Of a stretch of DNA of 64,000 bases, positions 36,401 to 47,700 are shown piece after piece (within the stretch, counting starts at the first letter, position 1; the number at the start of each line of letters is the position of its first letter). The notes beneath the pieces are model-generated. The model ran no database searches, was not told where the DNA came from, and saw only the letters and a list, made by a program, of their open reading frames with translations. The translations under genes were made by a program, and so were the position numbers. The stretch is from Elysia chlorotica (taxonomy: Eukaryota > Mollusca > Gastropoda > Plakobranchidae): positions 587,160 through 651,159 of the forward strand of contig RQTK01000151.1 in assembly GCA_003991915.1 (NCBI GenBank). The letters run 5' to 3'.

Positions 36401-39300
36401 CCTAAACTGTCACTCACATTATGATTCAACTGCTGGGACTACCTTTGTTTACCGTGGCAGGTGACGAAAGTGGACGAGCCGTCCAAATATGGTGTGGTTG
36501 TATACAGTCCCGAGAATGGAGCTATTCAAAGATTTGTGGAGAAACCTCTGGAGTATGTTTCCAACAAGATCAATGCTGGGATGTACATATTTAATCCATC
36601 GATGCTTCGTCGTATCAAGGTACTTTTGTTAGCAATCTTTTTTACAAAGTTAGCTAATTTGTACTTTGGATCCTCTTAATTGAGTAAAGGCGTGGGAAAA
36701 CAGCGGAAAAGTTGGAAATTTCATTTCCCCTCCCCATGTATTAATTTTCAGCTTCTGTTGTTTTATGAACTTTCAAAATTTTCTCAGTCTCTCTCTTCTT
36801 TTTTTTTTTTTGAAATGTTAAAAATATCATCTTTATAGACTCATGAACTGAGAAGAACAACCTGTTATGCTTAATATCTCAAAACTGAAAATTCAAAAAA
36901 TTTCCTTGGTAGTTACAGAATTGATATTATGCAACAACTACAAACACTATAAGCATGTCTGTTTCATTAATGTTTCATATTGAAATTCTTAATTGATATT
37001 TAGTTTCAAAACTAAAGTAAATGCACACTTGGCAAAAATATATTACAAAACTATTTGTTGAAGAAAAAAAACCTAAAACTGAAGGCATACTTGTCATAAA
37101 TTTTTTTTTTTAATGTTCCAACAAGTCTATGTCTATTATACAGATCTTTTTAAATTGTCTATTGCATATTTTAGAAACAACAAAAAAGGAAATGAGAGAT
37201 AGGGATGATCTTAGCATTGTAAAGTTGTAGTTCAATTTCTTTTCCTGAGTTGAATTATCACTCTTTTATTGAAGTTTTTCTTTTATAAGGTTAAGATTAT
37301 ATATTTGTTTATCCATGTTAGAAATTAAAAGACCCACTCATTCCCCCTACACCCCTCTAAAAAATAAAGTTAAAGAATTGTTATACTATACAGATACATT
37401 CCACTCCCATCCCCCCAGCTCTCCTTTCAAGAAGATAAGAAAAAGATAAAACACCACAGATAGTTCTGCCCAGATGCTATTGTCTGATGAAAAATCCTCA
37501 CAGTTGCTGTTAGATGTATATTTTTTTTGTTTTGTTTTTTGTTCTGTCATATTACTTGTTTCCATTTGGGTGGTTTTGTAGTTGGTTTTTAACTTTTTAC
37601 ACACTTTTCTCTTTTAATATGGATATTTTTCTTTGAACTCCATCAGCTACAACCCACATCTATAGAGAAAGAAGTCTTCCCTTTTATGGCTGATGATGGA
37701 CAACTGTTTGCTATGGAGCTGCAAGGTAGACCCTACTTCTTTCTTACATCATTGCTTGTAGATGTTATTGCCATTAATGTTAGAAACCTTTAATGTACTA
37801 CCTAGTATGACTGGTTTCTGATGCTTTGTATGGATACAGGCATGCCTTTCTATCTATTCAGCTGGGTGATCCATGCAGTGATGTACTATGTATGATATAT
37901 TATAGAGAACAGACTCTCTTAATTGTTGACAATAAATGGAATCTTAAGCATTTAAAATGTCTTGTGAATAGTATTCACTATGAAACACGGAAAAGTTTTT
38001 GTCTATGACTTTCTTTAATTAATCAAATTACAAGATAAGATTCATATTGGTACATGAGCTGAACTCAAATTTAAAGGCCAAAGGAACATGAAGATCATCA
38101 CATGCTTCTGACATAAACTTTTTCTCTGTGAATCTTCCAGGCTTCTGGATGGATGTCGGGCAACCCAAAGATTTCCTTACGGGCATGTGCCTTTACCTCA
38201 CCTCACTTAAACATAGAAAGCCTGAACTCTTACATCAAGGCCCAGGCATCGTCGGGAATGTACTTATTGTAAGACTTTGTCAGACGTAGTCATTCAGTTA
38301 TTTGCTTCTCTACAGTCTGAGCATTGTGTGCACCTTTTTGCCATGCCCATGTAAAGCTTTACTTTTTGGACAACAGTTTAGATTTGAGTCAATAATAATA
38401 ATTATCATTTTTGTTTCTATAGTGCTCTTTACCAAACAGACTTTGGCTCAGAGGGCCTGGCTTTAAAAGTACTTAAAAATAAAGTGCATTTTACTATATT
38501 ACATGTATAATCTTTGAAAATATAAAAATTCATGGAACTTATACATTATTATAGACATAAAATGTTGTGACACTTTTCCCAGGACCCCACTGCCAAGATC
38601 GGTAATAATTGTCGCATTGGGCCAAATGTAACAATTGGTCCCAAGGCTGTAATTGAAGACGGTGTATGTATCAAGCGCTGCACTGTGCTGAGCGAGGCTC
38701 ATATAAAGTCCCACTCCTGGCTGGAGTCCTGTATTGTAGGCTGGAAGTGTGTCGTGGGAAATTGGGTATGTACACTAACAATCTTTAACTACACGCTTGC
38801 TTAGAATTGTGGTCATAAAGTAATATGTTTTTCTCACAGCTAAAGCTGTCGCATTGAACTTTCCTTATCTGGTCTCAGTGCAACTTAAGTTATGTGATTT
38901 TACAGACACAAAAATATAAGAATAGAGTTAGCAAAGATGAAAAAAAAAGAATGCCCTTTTGTTATGTTTTGTGTTATAAGAGCGAACTTGGTTGCATGGA
39001 AAAAGTATCAAGTTAAGCAAAATTAACATTTGCATTGTCCACTAAATTTTGTTCTACAGATTTACATTATACTATAATAGCTTAGTGTTCTCCCAATGTT
39101 CGAATTGCATGCAACAAGACTATAGTTTTTCCTTTTATGTTCTTCTTTCATAAACTGATTCCTTATAGGTGAGGATGGAGAATGTCTCCGTACTTGGGGA
39201 GGATGTGATTGTGAAGGATGAACTCTACATCAACGGTGGGCGCATTCTTCCCCACAAGTCTATAGGAGAGTCTGTACCCGACCCTAAGATCATCATGTGA
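29833..39300 (+). CDS. GMPPB: Mannose-1-phosphate guanylyltransferase, beta (catalytic) subunit
   Basis: Nine coding exons: 29833-29961, 34902-34982, 35252-35300, 35870-36012, 36461-36619, 37647-37725, 38141-38268, 38583-38765, 39169-39300. All are GT-AG, phases agree, and the total is 1083 nt, 360 aa, exactly the human length. The enzyme makes GDP-mannose from mannose-1-phosphate and GTP in the cytosol, feeding N-glycan, O-mannose and GPI synthesis. The N-terminal nucleotidyltransferase domain shows [11 protein letters not shown] (8-18), KPL (23-25), the metal-site NSD (108-110), VEKP (160-163), NAGMY (172-176) and [11 protein letters not shown] with Asp218. The C-terminal left-handed beta-helix shows hexapeptide repeats ([15 protein letters not shown], then [10 protein letters not shown]) and ends [10 protein letters not shown]. 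The acceptor 20 nt before the ATG implies an upstream noncoding exon. Intron 1 (29962-34901) is the longest and is filled with repeats. Every catalytic feature looked for is present. Confidence 0.97.
30301..30520. repeat. Dispersed miniature element, copy 2
   Basis: Matches 25546-25775 in order: CAGTGGAAACCTCACAAAAC, TCTGATAATCA, TTGATTCTCTTAATTCGAAG, CTCACGCCACCAATATGCA and TGTCCAAGACATAAT. A TA dinucleotide precedes CAGTGG, as expected for a pogo/mariner-type target. Within GMPPB intron 1. Confidence 0.6.
30735..30835 (+). repeat. tRNA-derived SINE head, family 2
   Basis: ACGTAGCATAGTTGGTAGTG (A box TAGCATAGTTGG), then ATGGGGTTCGAGTTTCGATC (B box GGTTCGAGT), then CTCAGCTGTTTCCC. The spacing fits a pol III promoter derived from tRNA. 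Within GMPPB intron 1. Confidence 0.65.
30960..32160. other. Repeat-like, CpG-richer insert in GMPPB intron 1
   Basis: Base composition differs from the surrounding AT-rich intron (for example the GCACCGCGCACATACACCCG area), and several short open frames occur on the plus strand without similarity that was recognised. A tRNA-like B box on the minus strand lies near 31990. It may be a decayed transposable element; no termini were found. Confidence 0.35.
32170..32445 (-). repeat. tRNA-derived SINE, family 1, copy E
   Basis: Minus strand head AATGGCGCATTTGGTGGAGC (A box) and GCCCAGGTTGAAGTC (B box), core GGTTGTGTCGGTCTCACTG and ATGTGACCAGCTGGGACGGG, and 3' part TTGGGACCCGCCCACGATAT. About 276 bp and near full length, within GMPPB intron 1. 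Confidence 0.84.
33085..33195 (-). repeat. SINE family 1, copy F (3' part only)
   Basis: Contains TCTTGGGCCCGTCCACAATA, TAGCCTATATAATGCTGACG and TTGGGCGTCAAACCAACCC on the minus strand, the family 3' end. The tRNA head and core are missing. Confidence 0.78.
33379..33468. repeat. Dinucleotide microsatellite (CT)n
   Basis: Pure CT for about 38 bp, then CT with TGTGT and CTGT interruptions. Within GMPPB intron 1. Confidence 0.97.
34560..34795 (-). repeat. Diverged SINE family 1 relic, copy G
   Basis: Residual order of family blocks on the minus strand: a GTTCGACC/GGATTC-like head near 34740, GGGTTGGCTTGGTGTCAG (34655-34672), and ATAACCGGCCAAGTCCCC. Much decayed, and interrupted by a short insert. 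Confidence 0.5.
36165..36358 (-). repeat. Diverged SINE family 1 relic, copy H
   Basis: On the minus strand: ATCCAACTAAGTCCCC, CCCACTGGTTGGATCAAACC, GTGAAGGCCTGAGACAGAAG and CAAATTGCCAGACTGC, in family order. It lies in GMPPB intron 4, between exons 4 and 5. Confidence 0.6.
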
Positions 39301-39545
39301 TACACACAAGTCAGGAGATTTAGTTTACTAGGAATCATTTTGCTTATGCATTTTATCTTGTTGACATCTACCTGTGACCATTGTTATATTGCCACAAGAT
39401 GGTTTATTTTGTAATGGGTTTGCTTTTTTTTTTTTTTTGGCTGCTGTTTATTTGTTTTTGTACTTAAATATGGGATTATAATGAAATTTTCGCTGGTTTG
39501 ACATTTTTTGTGCTATTGAGATTTTTTTTACAAGGAAAGCTCAGA

Positions 39546-39551
39546 AATAAA
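39546..39551 (+). terminator. Candidate poly(A) signal of GMPPB (AATAAA)
   Basis: First AATAAA past the GMPPB stop, followed within about 40 nt by a TTTTTTACC and T/G-rich stretch. Position makes it plausible. Confidence 0.45.
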
Positions 39552-42528
39552 TGTGTGATTTTTTACCATGCTAAAACTGATGATGTTCAAAACGGAACAT
39601 GTTTGAAGTGTTTGATTTACATTATGGTTTTTCTGTATGATTTATTATTTTCTTTTCGCCATGCTTTTTTTTCTTAAAGCCAACTGCTAAATGTTAACCT
39701 CAAATTACAGAGTGGAATACAGGGGTTGACACTTGAATCATAGTAGACAACATATATTATCAGGACTTGGTAAGCAATTAAAAATAGCAAGCATTCAGCG
39801 TTCTTTAATGATGCGGCATGAAGAGTAAATTACAGGTTGTATATTTTTATTGGGTTTTTTTATTTTAAAAAAAAAACAACAAACAAACAAGAAATCCATA
39901 TTGTGTTCTCTTACTGAACTTGTTGAGGTGAGTATGCTTTGAAAAGAAACGTTTATGCCCTCTACTTACATAGTTTAAATCATTGAAAACATTTTTATGT
40001 TTTGTTTGAGGGTTATCGCAAATTTGTACTTTTTCTTCCAAGAAGATTCAGAGATTGAATGGATGTGAATTTGATGCACTTTTTTTTGTTTGTTGAATAC
40101 CACAGTCCATTATTTAAGATTAATAAAATATCAAATCTTAACTAAACCTCTCTCCTTTCACAACTGTATACTGCTCTGTTGCAACTACTTGAAACAAATT
40201 TTTGCATCACAAATTATGTTGGTGAACTATATTTCAGTATACTTTAACTGCTAGTCATAGACTGAAGGTTAAAAAAAATTCATACTGTAATTATCATAGG
40301 AAACCAACAGTTATATACTTGTGTCTGGTGTATACTGTGGAAAATGAGTAACCTAGATAAAATATACAGCTGCAAGAGAACACATTAATTGTTCAATTTG
40401 GGTAAAAAATTGTAAAATCATAGTTCATAAGAATTATTTTGCCAATTCCGTTGTTCCATTGATCAGTTTGACAATGTGTGAAGTGTCTGTTAACATTTAA
40501 TGATTAAATGTTTATCATAATTATGCAATACGTCTTTTCTATATTCTATCTATTGTTTTAGTTACTGGCAAAAGTGAAACGGTTGACAAGGAATTGTTTT
40601 TAGCTGAGGTAATTTGCATTTATTTCAGAAGGAAGAGGCTGCATGTAATCCATAAGGATAGTATCTAGACCATAGAGTAGATACTGGTAGCCTCCATATC
40701 ATCTAGGTCATAAATTCTTATGTATGGCCTAATTTACATAGTGTAGCTTACATTGTATTTTCAACCACCATTAGAGAATAAATTTTTGGGAAGGATTTAA
40801 AGTTCTGGACGATCCTTAAGTTTAGAGGTTAGAGGTCCGTTTCAAGGTTACTTCAAGGACACTTCATTTTAAAAATGTGTCGTATTCTTTTTTTTCTCTA
40901 TAACATTCCGCAGCATTTTTCTGACAGTTTGATCTTGAACTGTTGCATGGTTACTGATTTTCATCTCAACGAGTCATCAGTGTAAAATGGTTGTGTATTC
41001 ATAATCATTGAAATTAATTTGTCACCAGAATATGTTCAGCATTCGTTTCCTCATCCTCCAACCCTTTCCGAAAAAGTATAGTCTGTAAATATAACAGCTT
41101 CCATTTATCATGCCACTTGACTTATAATAAATTTACAAGTCCATAACTTTTTCAAATGTTTTGAAATATTCTATGCAGGAAAGAAAACTTGATTTAACTT
41201 TAATTAAGGGATTTTAATCACAAGTGATGAAATGTATTATGAAACGTTTATTAGAAAACCTGTGAAAAAAACAAGATGTGAAGTTAATTGGTTTTTAACA
41301 TAAGAGATTTGTTTTTTCTATTTCTTTTTTTGTATGGCTGTGTATCTGTGAGAGCTGTTCTCTAATAAATATTTATATTTAATTTGCAATATTTAAAAAA
41401 AGAGTAAGAAGTCACTTCTTATGCTATATCAAATTATAATGTTTTATTTACACTATTGTCTCGCGGTAAAATATTTTGTTGAAAAGCAAGAATCATTTGG
41501 AAAAAAAGTCGTTCAGAGCAGAAAAGACTTTTGATGGGGTTTTTTGTCTCATTTCATTGACGCATTTGTTTTCTTCAAATCAAAACTTTTATCAAAGTTG
41601 TAAAATTTTACGAGAAAGCAAAAGAATTAAAAAGTAGTTTTAGTTGGACTAGTGTAGTTGAATTTATATTTGTCAAATTATACACTTTTTATTTGCCTGA
41701 TAAAAATTAACAAGTATACATTTCTTTACAAAAATATTAACTACCACTTCTGTAGTTATTTGAATAAACAAAATACAAGATTCATTTCCTTGATGTGGTC
41801 CAAATTCTTCCATTCTGTGCATGTTATTATTTCTTCTCAATCTAAAAAGCTATTTAATTAAAACCGCACCCATTGCATTGGAAACACAATTTGAATCAAA
41901 TCATGTCTCTCTGTCTTATGGAAAATAATGCACTTGCAGGTAGATTTTCAATGAAAGTTTCTTTGAAATAAATGACCTATTTTCAAATGTACAGAATCAA
42001 GGATATTGCATGGTAAGGTAAAAACTAAAATTGTATCACTTTGTATTGTCTTCGCTGATCAGGAAGAATTATTTTAAAATGTAACTGACATTAATATGTA
42101 ATGATGTACTGCTCAAAATTTACTTGTATTATTGTATTATCACTTAACCTTTGAATGTAGCTTTTTGTAGGCATCTTAATGATAGAAATAGAACATTTTT
42201 TGAAATGTAAATTAAAAGATTAGGAGAAATTCTATCTATGTACATGAATCTAAACATATCCCAATATTTGCGTGGGTTGTTATTTCAAATGTAAGGACAA
42301 TAAAAATCAAAATGAAGAAATGAGTGTGTTTTGGGTGTTTTTTAGGTGGGGTTTTTTTCAACAAAAAGTATGGCAAAATTTTCAAGGGCAAAAAGTGCAT
42401 CAAAGTTGCTGGTCACTGCTCAACTTTGCAACTTCCTTTTGATTCATTCCAAATACATGTACTTCCTGTCAGTTTATTTGCAATTTCTGCCCCCCCCCCC
42501 CCTTTTTTTTTTTTTTTTTCTTCTTTTC

Positions 42529-42615
42529 NNNNNNNNNNNNNNNNNNNNNNNNNNNNNNNNNNNNNNNNNNNNNNNNNNNNNNNNNNNNNNNNNNNNNNNN
42601 NNNNNNNNNNNNNNN
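42529..42615. other. Assembly gap (87 N)
   Basis: Unknown bases flanked by poly-C/poly-T on the left and poly-T on the right, so the gap is a homopolymer-driven break. Frames reported across it are meaningless. Confidence 0.99.
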
Positions 42616-43157
42616 TTTTTTTTTTTTTTAATGATTTCATGCCACACAACTGCTGCTCCAATTGACCTGAAAAGTTCTGTTGAATGTATTTCTGATTAAG
42701 AAACCAAGTCTTTCTCGATATCTTCCAAAGTGTGCACATTTTTGCGCAGATACTACACAGTGTCATTAAAATGCTTGGCTAAAAGTATTACTGTTAAATC
42801 AAAAGTTCATTATGATAAATTAAAAAAACAACTCATTAGCATGTAATAAACATGTAGTGATGTACACATAGTACTCAGTCAGTTTTAGGGTCAATTGTGT
42901 TATTTAAGGACCAATGCTTATAAAAGGTTTAAAAGCAGAAAACAAACATGTCTCAGGATATCTTGTCTGTTTCCCCTTATCCTAAAAATTCCTGCTTAAT
43001 CTAGATATTTTAAGCTTGGATTAGTTTTTTTTAAGTGAAAACAAGAGGAAATATAAAAATATGAAAGGCTTTGATTTGCATACATAGATTTGCACCATTA
43101 CTGCTATTTGTTTCTTTTTTTTTCTCAAAGATCTTTTTCTTTTAAAAACGTAAAGAC

Positions 43158-44724
43158 ATGTTTTATATAAAGCACAATTAATATACTCTTAAAACATGAA
43201 AAGAATTTTTAAATATTCTATCAAAATCCTAAAGAAGTTGATATCGCTTAGTTTGACCCCTTTAAGTTTTCACTTTAGAACACATTAGATAGTTATAAAG
43301 AACAATAGCCATATTATTTCTCTTTTTAAATTGTGATCAATTGCTTTTCTGGATTCTTTTTTTTTTGGGAGGGGGGTACCTTTTTTCTTATTTTCTGTCA
43401 TTTATGTCAAACTTAGATTTGGCATAGGCAGGGTAAAAGGAATGCTGAAAAAATTATCTGGCCCTCGCAAGTTTTTTTGGAAAGGTATGATTTTAAAGTA
43501 AACGGAATGTAATAAAAAAAAAAGATGTTTGAGCTTTTCTTCCTTTCTCAATTTTCAGATAACCTTGCTGGAAAATTATCAGATGCCATGTCAACTGCCT
43601 TTTCTGGACTGTAAATAAGTGGATTTTTTTAGTCTTTGTTGAAAGTCTTTTTTTGTATGGTGATGATACAATAAAAATAATGAGAGATGAATTATAGCGA
43701 CAGTAATTTATTTCATTTTCTTGTACAATCTTGTTTGTCCTGATATGATAAAATGTTATTGGCCAAAATACATTGATGTCAAATCTTTATGCTGAATCTC
43801 CTTACTTTACCATCTTTGAATGTGCAGGAAATTGAGAATCCATTTTCTTGTAGTATTGAAAAAAGATACACAGTCTTTTTTTCAACAATTAGTATTTCAA
43901 TCTCTTGTAGCATATTGTTTATCTGAAAAAATCTCTTTGCCAATAATACATTGACGAGATCTTTACGTTTTTAAAAGAAAAAGATCTTTGTTGAAAAAAA
44001 GACTGTGTATCTTTTTTCAATACTACAAGAAAATGGATTCTCAATTTCCTGCACATTCAAAGTTGGTAAAGTAAGGATATTCATCAGAAAGATTTGGCAT
44101 CAATGTATTTTGGCCAGTAACATTTTATCATATCAGGACAAACAAGATTGTACAAGAAAATGAAATAAATTACTGTCGCTATAATTCATCTCTCATTATT
44201 TTTATTGTATCATTAACATACAAAAAAAAAAGACTTTCAACAAAGACTAAAAAAATCCACTTATTTACAGTCCAGAAAAGGCAGTTGACATGGCATCTGA
44301 TAATTTTCCAGCAAGGTTATCTGAAAATTGAGAAAGGAAGAAAAGCTCAAACATCTTTTTTTTTTATTACATTCCGTTTACTTTAAAATCATACCTTTCC
44401 AAAACAAAAAAACTTGCGAGGGCCAGATAATTTTTTCAGCATTCCTTTTACCCTGCCTATGCCAAATCTAAGTTTGACAAAAATGACAGAAAATAAGAAA
44501 AAAGGTACCCCCCTCCCAAAAAAAAAAGAATCCAGAAAAGCAATTGATCACAATTTAAAAAGAGAAATAATATGGCTATTGTTCTTTATAACTATCTAAT
44601 GTGTTCTAAAGTGAAAACTTAAAGGGGTCAAACTAAGCGATATCAACTTCTTTAGGATTTTGATAGAATATTTAGCAAAGTCTCTTTTCATGTTTTAAGA
44701 GTATATTTTGCTTTATATAAAACA
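43158..44724. repeat. Long inverted repeat, arms about 730 bp, spacer about 100 bp
   Basis: Left arm 43158-43888 and right arm 43989-44724 are near-perfect reverse complements. Outer ends: CATGTTTTATATAAAGC at left pairs with GCTTTATATAAAACATG at right. Inner ends: GAAAAAAGATACACAGTC pairs with GACTGTGTATCTTTTTTC. Middle check: CTGGCCCTCGCAAG at about 43460 pairs with CTTGCGAGGGCCAG at about 44413. Differences are few by eye, mostly homopolymer length. There are no transposon-like termini or genes inside. The right arm ends 42 bp before the GNL3 stop codon. Confidence 0.95.
44211..44216 (-). terminator. Candidate poly(A) signal of GNL3 inside the inverted repeat
   Basis: Minus strand ACAATAAAAATAATGAG, about 550 nt past the GNL3 stop. 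The same string occurs on the plus strand near 43669 in the other arm, so either convergent transcript could meet an identical signal. Confidence 0.4.
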
Positions 44725-44766
44725 TGGCACAGACTTGACATATTTCTGGAAAAGAATTTCTAGCTA

Positions 44767-47700
44767 CTACAAACCTGCTCGCTTTTTCTTCTTCTTGTCC
44801 TTCTTGGCTGCCATTTTCTTGCCTTTCTTTGTGAGAAGTCCCCCAAATCTCTCCAGTGGAACCTTCGGCTGTGGACCTCTCTGTCTGCCTGGCTGTTTTT
44901 TCCCCAACGGGGCTGCTTTCCCCTTCTTAGACCTTGCATTAGTCTGCACGGTCACACCTTTGAGCTGTCATTTAGCAGGGTCAGAAATAAATAATGGGAG
45001 TCAGCAAATGGAGATGAGAAAGGCAACAAAAACGAAAAACACTTTTTAACAGAAACAATTTTTAAAAGTATTTGAGTACATGACGTGGATTGATATGAAG
45101 TGTTTAAACCAACTTGAAGAGAATCATCAATAAAAAAAAAGATCAAAACAAAACAAAAAAAAAGGTCTGATGCTAGAAATGTTCAAAGCTCACAATATAC
45201 TCTCTAATGACTAGCAGCCAATTTTTAACACTTTGATCTTTAAAGTGTTTGGGTTAGAAAATGTTTCCCTCATTCATTTCCAAAGTCGACTTTACTGAAG
45301 AGGCATAAAACTAACCGCAGTTGCAACAATTCACATGACTATACTAAACACCAGTTTGAAGAATGATGTCTTGATAAGTATTTAAAAAAAAATATTTTAA
45401 AGGACAAAAGAAATGTAGTTTTAGTGAAGCCACTATTAACCACTCAGGGGCAAAACATGTCATTAAAAAAGGCTTGACAATGAAGGCGTTATAGCTTACC
45501 TCAGCTGGCTCTTCTTCATCATCTTCCATCTCCTCTTCATCTTCTATCTCATCTTCCTCAATTTCATCCTCATCCTGATTGCCCATGGTCTGATCTGCAG
45601 TGTCCTGCTCCAGATCCTGTTCGCTGGTCACGGCTTGCAGAGGGCCGACTGACTGCACCAACATCGGGGAAGTGTGTTTTCTTACAATGCCTGCACAACG
45701 CAAAAGTATAAAGTTTACTAAAGCTTTTTTTTTTACTTGTCACATAATGTTCACAAAATCTGTATTCTGATCAGTTTAGGATTTAAAACATGTCTGGCTT
45801 GAGTAAAAATGCTAAAATCTAGTCCCGCAACCTATTTAACCTTTCAGTAACTTTAGCCGCTCAAAATTTGGTCCAAAAAGTAACTTAAGCCAGTATTACA
45901 GGCTCAGAACTTTAGGTCTAGATGGTGAACGAAATATTTTATGTACGAAGTGTACAATGCCTGCCAATCATACAGTGAGGATTTCTACTTTCTAACTAAC
46001 TTCTTTTGAATGTCGAGCTCTTTTTGTTTGCAACATGGCTGAAGTTATTCTCACCCCAGGGTGTGAATAACTATGATTATTCTGACCTTGGGGCCCCGAG
46101 TGTAATAGCCGAAAATGTCAGCAAGTACTAAGAGGACACCCAATTTTTAGCTAGAAACCGCTGTATGTGTATTTTTTCAACCATATACGGATGGACGTAC
46201 TCGGGAGGTAAAATATGTACTAAATATGTATTATATGCGCTGGTTGACAGCCATGCAAACTTTACTGCCGAAATGAAACAATTGTGTTCTGGGCACTTCT
46301 CAGATGCCGGACAGGCACCTGCAAACTTGCGGGTCACTCATACAGAGAGTACTGCATTTTGCTACTACTGGATTTAGTAAGCAAATCTAGCCCTCATATT
46401 AGCACTCTTGATATGGGTGCCATTCTGCACCTTTTCAACTATATCGCCGGTGCAGCGCAATGAAAGGAAGTCCTTACAGTGCATACTGAAACCCAACTAG
46501 TCTCACCATTCATCATAGCCTGTTCGTCGTCCAGCAAGTCATCCAGCTTGAACTCCTTGCTCCAGTCACTGACAATCTTGGCGCCCAGATGGTGGGCAGA
46601 CTCAGGCTTCTCCTCCGGTGGAGCAGTGTAGTACGTTATCTTTCCACTAGGAGAGAAACAGATCAACACAGAAAATACAAATCAATAAGATCTTCCAGTA
46701 TCACACTTAACAATGCATATCCTGAGGGCTACTCATATTTTTCAGTTTTGAATGCAGCAATATAATTAAGAGAATTAAGGGCTAAGAGAATATTTTAGTA
46801 CAGCTTGCAGCAACAAAATTTATATTTGTAGCCATACCTAGTCTATTGCCACTTCCTGAGAAATAAATCAAGTCTCAGTCTACAGGTTTGTAACTTTGAA
46901 AACGTTGGTTACATTCTGCTGTTATCTTCCTGACTTTATCTGCATTAGGTTTCTAAACTATTACATCTCTAGATCTAAATTGAGATAGAACTAAGAACAC
47001 AGCAGAGGGTGCACCATAAAGTTTGATTGCCTTACCTGTTCCAGTCCTGCAGGAGTGCTCTGGCTGCCTGGTTGTGGTCGGGCACTCCGCCCTTCCTCAG
47101 TTTGCCCATCCTGCGAGCAAGCAGGTTCAGGAAGCTCAGGGTATCAGAGTAGTCTGTCAGGTTATAGTGGAGCATCATCTGGAGAGAAACACATAAAAGA
47201 CCAAATCCATGCATGAGCAAGAAGGATTTCTCTGGGCTTTTTTTGTTAAGTGTCAGACTCTTGAAGGATAATGGTCGCCAAGACATGAGTAGTACTTATC
47301 AAAAGCATTAAAAATTATGGTAAGCTACATTTTGAGATACTCAGCACAGAGCTAAATAAAGACTTTATTAATCTTAATAAAAAATTTAAGAGGATGCAAA
47401 GTTGTGGATTGAACTACAATAATTTAATCATGTGATATAAATAAGTTTGGGTGTATTATAACAAAAAACATCTTGGGGTATTCTCTCACTTTTTAACCAA
47501 TAATTTACGGGAGCGTACGCCCTCGCCCGCTAAGAACCTGATATGGTATACACATTAGTAAACAGCTATAAATAATTTTCCTCTGGAAAAAGAATATTCA
47601 CACATTCTCAATGAATTTTTACTTTTTATAGCACTTAATGCTTTAGAAAATATTAACATAGTTGCGGAGATACTAATCAACAGTGTACTTTTCTGTGAAA

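Larger units (their letters stand above)
39301..43157. other. GMPPB 3' UTR and AT-rich downstream region
   Basis: An AATAAA at 39546-39551 lies 246 nt past the stop and is the best early poly(A) candidate; many further AATAAA copies follow, so longer 3' UTRs are possible. No coding sequence was recognised on either strand. A C-run next to a T-run at 42490-42528 leads into the assembly gap. Confidence 0.55.

Noticed and set aside
42324-42766. Frames spanning the 87-N gap
   Set aside because: They include unknown residues and homopolymer translation.
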